Assembly (NCBI GenBank): GCA_963757265.1
Contig: CAVWRA010000012.1
Location: 62,001 to 126,000 of the forward strand
Origin: CAIVVT01 sp963757265
GTDB taxonomy: Bacteria; Acidobacteriota; Terriglobia; Bryobacterales; Bryobacteraceae
Length of the DNA: 64,000 nt
Direction: 5' to 3'
In this document: piece by piece, positions 61,086 through 64,000 of the stretch
Layout of the letters: every line of letters starts with the position of its first letter
Numbering within the stretch: the stretch's first letter is position 1
Position numbers and translations under genes: made by a program
Notes under the pieces: generated by a model
What the model was told of the DNA's origin: nothing
What the model saw: the letters and a program-made list of their open reading frames with translations, nothing else
Databases searched by the model: none

Positions 61086-62084
61086 ATGGAAGAAGAGCAG
61101 CAGCACGACCCTGTCGTGGAACAGCCCGCGGGTGAGTCACCGGCGCCAGGCGCGGCGGCCGGCTCCGCGGCAACGCCGGCGGAGGATGCCGCGGCGCAGA
61201 GATTCGACGACGACGGCGGCGCAGCGGCCGCGGCGGCGGACGCAACGGCTGACGGCGAGGCTCCGGCGTCGGAAGGCGCCGTGGATGCCGGCCAGTTTCT
61301 GCTCACCGCCGAGCAGCCCGCGACCGAAGCGCAGGCCGGCGCGGCGGCCTTGAAGGCGCTGATCGAAGCCGTGGTGTACGTGCTCCCGGAGCCGCTGCCG
61401 GCGGCGCAGATTGCGGCCGCGCTGAACCAGCCGCTGGAGCGCGTCGAGGCCAGTCTGAAGGAGCTGATGGAGGAGACCGCGCGGCCCGATCGCGGGGTCT
61501 TCGTCCGCGAAGTCGCGGGCGGCTACCAGACCGCCACGAAGCCCGAGCACCACGAAGCGATCAGGAACTTCGTCAGGAATCTCAAGCAACCGCTGAAGCT
61601 CTCCACGGCCGCGCTGGAGACGCTGGCCGTGATCGCCTACAAGCAGCCGGTCACCGCGCCCGAGATCCTCGAGATCCGCGGTGTGCAGGGCGTGGGCGTG
61701 TTAAAGACGCTGCTGGACCGCAAGCTGATCACGACGGCCGGGCGCAAGAACGTCATCGGCAAACCGATTCTCTACAAGACCACCAAGGACTTCCTCACGC
61801 AGTTCGGGCTGAAGGAACTGGCGGAGCTGCCGACCCTGAAGGAGTTCGAGGAGATCCGCCGCCAGTCGTTCGCCGAGGACGATGAGGTGCTGCCGCAGGC
61901 CGCGCCTTCGCCCGCGCCGCTGCTGGAGGATGCCATGGAGGATCAGCTGGAGCCGCTGGGCGCAACGGCGCCGGCCGAGGCCCAGGCCGATCCCGAAGCG
62001 GCGCCCGAACCAGCGGCCGGGACTGCGGCCACAGCGGAGCCCGCGTCCGCGGCGGAGGAGAGCGGCGGCGAAAACGATGGCTGA
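61086..62084 (+). CDS. scpB: Segregation and condensation protein B
   Basis: 332 residues, longer than usual (about 200). The core (about 90-255) has the two winged helices: LKALIEAVVYVLPEPLPAAQIA and ALETLAVIAYKQPVTAPEIL with GVLKTLLDRKLITTAGRK. It is flanked by an acidic Ala/Glu/Asp-rich N-terminal tail (about 80 residues) and a similar C-terminal tail (about 55 residues), probably disordered. Overlaps the next gene by 8 nt. Confidence 0.95.
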   Translation: MEEEQQHDPVVEQPAGESPAPGAAAGSAATPAEDAAAQRFDDDGGAAAAAADATADGEAPASEGAVDAGQFLLTAEQPATEAQAGAAALKALIEAVVYVLPEPLPAAQIAAALNQPLERVEASLKELMEETARPDRGVFVREVAGGYQTATKPEHHEAIRNFVRNLKQPLKLSTAALETLAVIAYKQPVTAPEILEIRGVQGVGVLKTLLDRKLITTAGRKNVIGKPILYKTTKDFLTQFGLKELAELPTLKEFEEIRRQSFAEDDEVLPQAAPSPAPLLEDAMEDQLEPLGATAPAEAQADPEAAPEPAAGTAATAEPASAAEESGGENDG

Positions 62085-63390
62085 GGAACGTCTGCAAAAG
62101 ATCCTGGCGCAGGCGGGCATCGCCAGCCGGCGCAAGGCCGAGCAGTTGATGGTCGAGGGCCGGGTGTCGGTGAACGGCGAGATCATCACCGCGCTGGGCA
62201 CCAAGGCCGACGCCGGGCGCGACGAGATCAAGGTCAACGGCACACCGATCCGCATGCCCAGGCGGCACGTCTACATCGCGTTGAACAAGCCGCGCGAGGT
62301 CGTCACGACACTCAGCGACCCGCAGGGGCGCACCACGGTGATGCACCTTCTGAAGGGCGTGCGCGAGCGCGTGTTTCCCGTAGGCCGCCTCGACTACAGC
62401 TCCGAGGGCCTGCTGTTGCTGACCACCGACGGCGAGTTCGCCAACCGCATCACCTCGCCCGCGGGCCACGTCGAGAAGGTCTATGTGGTGAAGGCCAACG
62501 GCCATCTCACCGAGCAGCAGATGGAGGACTTCCGCCAGGGCATCCCGCTGCACGGCCGCCGCACCGCGCCGGCGCACATCAATCTGATCCGCCAGGGTGA
62601 CAACCCGTGGTATGAGGTGCGGCTGACTGAGGGCCGCCAGAACCAGATCCGCATCATGTTCCAGCATTTTCACCGGCTTGTGGAGAAACTGCGCCGCGTG
62701 AAAATCGGCTTCCTCACGCTGAGCGGCCTCGAGCCGGGCATGTGGCGCTATCTGGAGGCGCGGGAGACGGAGCGGATGCTTCGGATGGTCCGGCTTGAAC
62801 CGCCCGCGCGGCGCCCCGGCGAGCATGCGGCCGGGCATCGGCAGCCGCGGGAACCGCAACCACTGCGGGCGTCGCAGCCCGCACCGCCGCCCGCGCCCGA
62901 GCCCGAGCGGCGGCAGCAATCCGGCGAATCCGCCTCCCGCGGCCCGGCATCCACGAACAAGCGTCCTCCGAAGCCCGCATGGCGCCCGCGGCCCGGCAAA
63001 TTCACGCCCCGCGGCCCAGCATCGCAGAACAAGCCACCGCAGGGGCCGCCTCGACGCGCACCAGCCGGCGACTCGGTTTCCCGCGGCGCGGGATTCGAGA
63101 ACAAGAGGACGCAGGGACCGTCTCAGCGCCCGCCATCGGGCGACTCTGCCTCCCGCGGCCCCGCACCCAGGGACAATAGGCCTCCGAGGCCCGCACAGCG
63201 CCCGCCATCGGGCGACTCCGCCTCCCGCGGCCCCGCACCCAGGGACAATAGGCCTCCGAGGCCCGCACAGCGGCCGCCGTCCGGCGAATCCCGCCGCCGT
63301 GGCCCAGCATCTCAGGACAAGAGGGCGTCGGGCCCGCCTTCGCCCAAGTCCTCGTCGCGCAGGCCTGGACGTAATAAAGACCGTCGATGA
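62077..63390 (+). CDS. RNA pseudouridine synthase (RsuA/RluB family) with long repeat tail
   Basis: 437 residues. S4 RNA-binding domain (1-58: RLQKILAQAGIASRRKAEQL), then the RsuA/RluB catalytic domain with Asp106 in VGRLDYSSEGLLLLT, LTEGRQNQIRIMF and GFLTLSGLEPG. After about residue 250 comes a 185-residue basic, Pro/Arg/Ser-rich tail built of repeats such as PPSGDSASRGPAPRDN. The catalytic part is typical of the enzyme that modifies 23S rRNA near 2605; the tail probably binds RNA. ATG 62077 lies within scpB, an arrangement seen in many bacteria. Confidence 0.93.
   Translation: MAEERLQKILAQAGIASRRKAEQLMVEGRVSVNGEIITALGTKADAGRDEIKVNGTPIRMPRRHVYIALNKPREVVTTLSDPQGRTTVMHLLKGVRERVFPVGRLDYSSEGLLLLTTDGEFANRITSPAGHVEKVYVVKANGHLTEQQMEDFRQGIPLHGRRTAPAHINLIRQGDNPWYEVRLTEGRQNQIRIMFQHFHRLVEKLRRVKIGFLTLSGLEPGMWRYLEARETERMLRMVRLEPPARRPGEHAAGHRQPREPQPLRASQPAPPPAPEPERRQQSGESASRGPASTNKRPPKPAWRPRPGKFTPRGPASQNKPPQGPPRRAPAGDSVSRGAGFENKRTQGPSQRPPSGDSASRGPAPRDNRPPRPAQRPPSGDSASRGPAPRDNRPPRPAQRPPSGESRRRGPASQDKRASGPPSPKSSSRRPGRNKDRR
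63127..63270 (+). repeat. 72-bp tandem duplication in the pseudouridine synthase tail
   Basis: Two in-frame 72-bp units (63127-63198 and 63199-63270) differ at one base (tct/tcc, silent) and encode 24 residues each. Weaker, related units lie on both sides (from about 62920 to 63330), so the tail grew by repeated duplication. Confidence 0.85.
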
Positions 63391-63532
63391 CCCCCGAACA
63401 GCGGCTGGAGCCGCTTCCCACGCTGCGAAAGCTCGTACGGCGCGTCCATCGAGGCGCCTGCGCTGAAAACTGAGCGAGGGCCACTCCAATTCGCAGGTTC
63501 AGTGCGAATGGCAGTGTTATTCTGGAGTCGCC

Positions 63533-63886
63533 ATGTCACTGAAATGGCAGACCTGGTTGGCGGCCTCAACGCTATTCGTCATCGGCGCTCAAATCCATGG
63601 CTGGAGTGCGACATTGGCGCTCCTCGGCGGCTTGATAGTGATGTATTGGCCGCTGCTGGCAAAATGGTCCGGGCGCAAAAGCCCGCTCGACAATTGGAGC
63701 TCTGGACGAGCCGACTGGCTGGCCTGGAGATTGGGGATCGTCCTCGTTCTAGGTGCCGCGTGGCTATTCTTTTTCGTTCCGCCGGAACAAAATAAACGGG
63801 CCCACAATCTGGCCTGGGCGTTGCAGATGTCAGGGCTCAGCCTTAGCTTGTTTTGGGCCAGGCTGGGGAAGCGGCAAGAAAGTTAG
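63533..63886 (+). CDS. Small membrane protein, hypothetical
   Basis: 117 residues with three or four hydrophobic stretches (LAASTLFVIGAQI, LALLGGLIVMYWPLL, LGIVLVLGAAWLFFFV, and a weaker LAWALQMSGLSLSLFWARL). No family recognised. The ATG at 63533 is preceded by a weak GGAG at 63522-63525. Nothing is visible in the remaining 114 bp to the window end. Confidence 0.6.
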   Translation: MSLKWQTWLAASTLFVIGAQIHGWSATLALLGGLIVMYWPLLAKWSGRKSPLDNWSSGRADWLAWRLGIVLVLGAAWLFFFVPPEQNKRAHNLAWALQMSGLSLSLFWARLGKRQES

Positions 63887-64000
63887 AGCGGCGACCTCTG
63901 CTTACAGGTGCAGCGAATGCTGCATCTAGTCAGTGTCATTTCCAATCACCTTCTATAGAGCCGGAAATCCTCCACAGTGGTTCCGACCAAGGATTGGATG

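Overview
The window is GC-rich, gene-dense bacterial chromosome. A large Oar-like TonB receptor with an N-terminal carboxypeptidase-regulatory domain, an ECF sigma factor coupled to a Ser/Thr kinase fused to RCC1 repeats, Tat-exported Gfo/Idh proteins, GH35 and GH5 enzymes and a DUF5054 protein together suggest an acidobacterium of the Bryobacterales/Solibacter type. This placement is inference from gene content; there is no rRNA in the window.

Layout. 1-6.8 kb: a degenerate receiver domain running off the edge, an MBL-fold hydrolase followed by purB, then a CBM9-like secreted protein, purS, glmS, a YjbQ protein and an AhpD-like protein. 7.2-17.0 kb: mutL, a GH35 beta-galactosidase with a DUF5054 protein, the GDP-fucose pair gmd-fcl, and a type II NADH dehydrogenase. 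17.1-34.9 kb: a composite genomic island built on a tRNA-Leu gene. 35.0-38.5 kb: a kinase-RCC1 protein and its ECF sigma factor. 39.1-42.0 kb: a 2-oxoacid:ferredoxin oxidoreductase operon (korDABC) whose korA has a frameshift. 42.2-44.9 kb: a thioesterase and a FadJ-like beta-oxidation protein. 45.0-46.4 kb: a radical SAM/SPASM enzyme with a 75-residue candidate precursor peptide. 46.9-51.1 kb: a DtxR-type regulator divergent from the TonB receptor, with a palindromic operator over the receptor start. 51.2-60.2 kb: carbohydrate or small-molecule catabolism (GH5, two Gfo/Idh proteins, a uroporphyrinogen-decarboxylase-family methyltransferase, an MFS carrier, a double-RidA protein, a DMT exporter). 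60.3-63.4 kb: scpA-scpB-pseudouridine synthase.

The most notable region is the island. A canonical tRNA-Leu(UAA) gene is split at its anticodon loop: the 5' half lies at 34882-34921 and the 3' half at 32470-32529, each ending in the same 11-bp core. The 2.36 kb between them carries a second, complete tRNA-Leu(UAA) gene interrupted by a 238-nt group I intron, plus a secreted DUF1036 protein. Immediately left of the 3' half is a further 15.3-kb segment that ends in another copy of the tRNA-Leu 3' end at 17126. It has 75-bp direct repeats just inside both ends. Its cargo is an FAD oxidase, a GMC oxidoreductase with a large di-heme lipoprotein cytochrome, a DUF4331-TPR pair, and a three-gene unit (unknown 731-residue protein, S8 protease, serine hydrolase) that I do not recognise as a described system. 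No integrase gene is visible.

Two genes (korA and a membrane-glutaredoxin gene) each carry one extra base in the same local context, GTTCGAC where GTCGAC would restore the frame. This may point to sequencing error rather than true gene loss.
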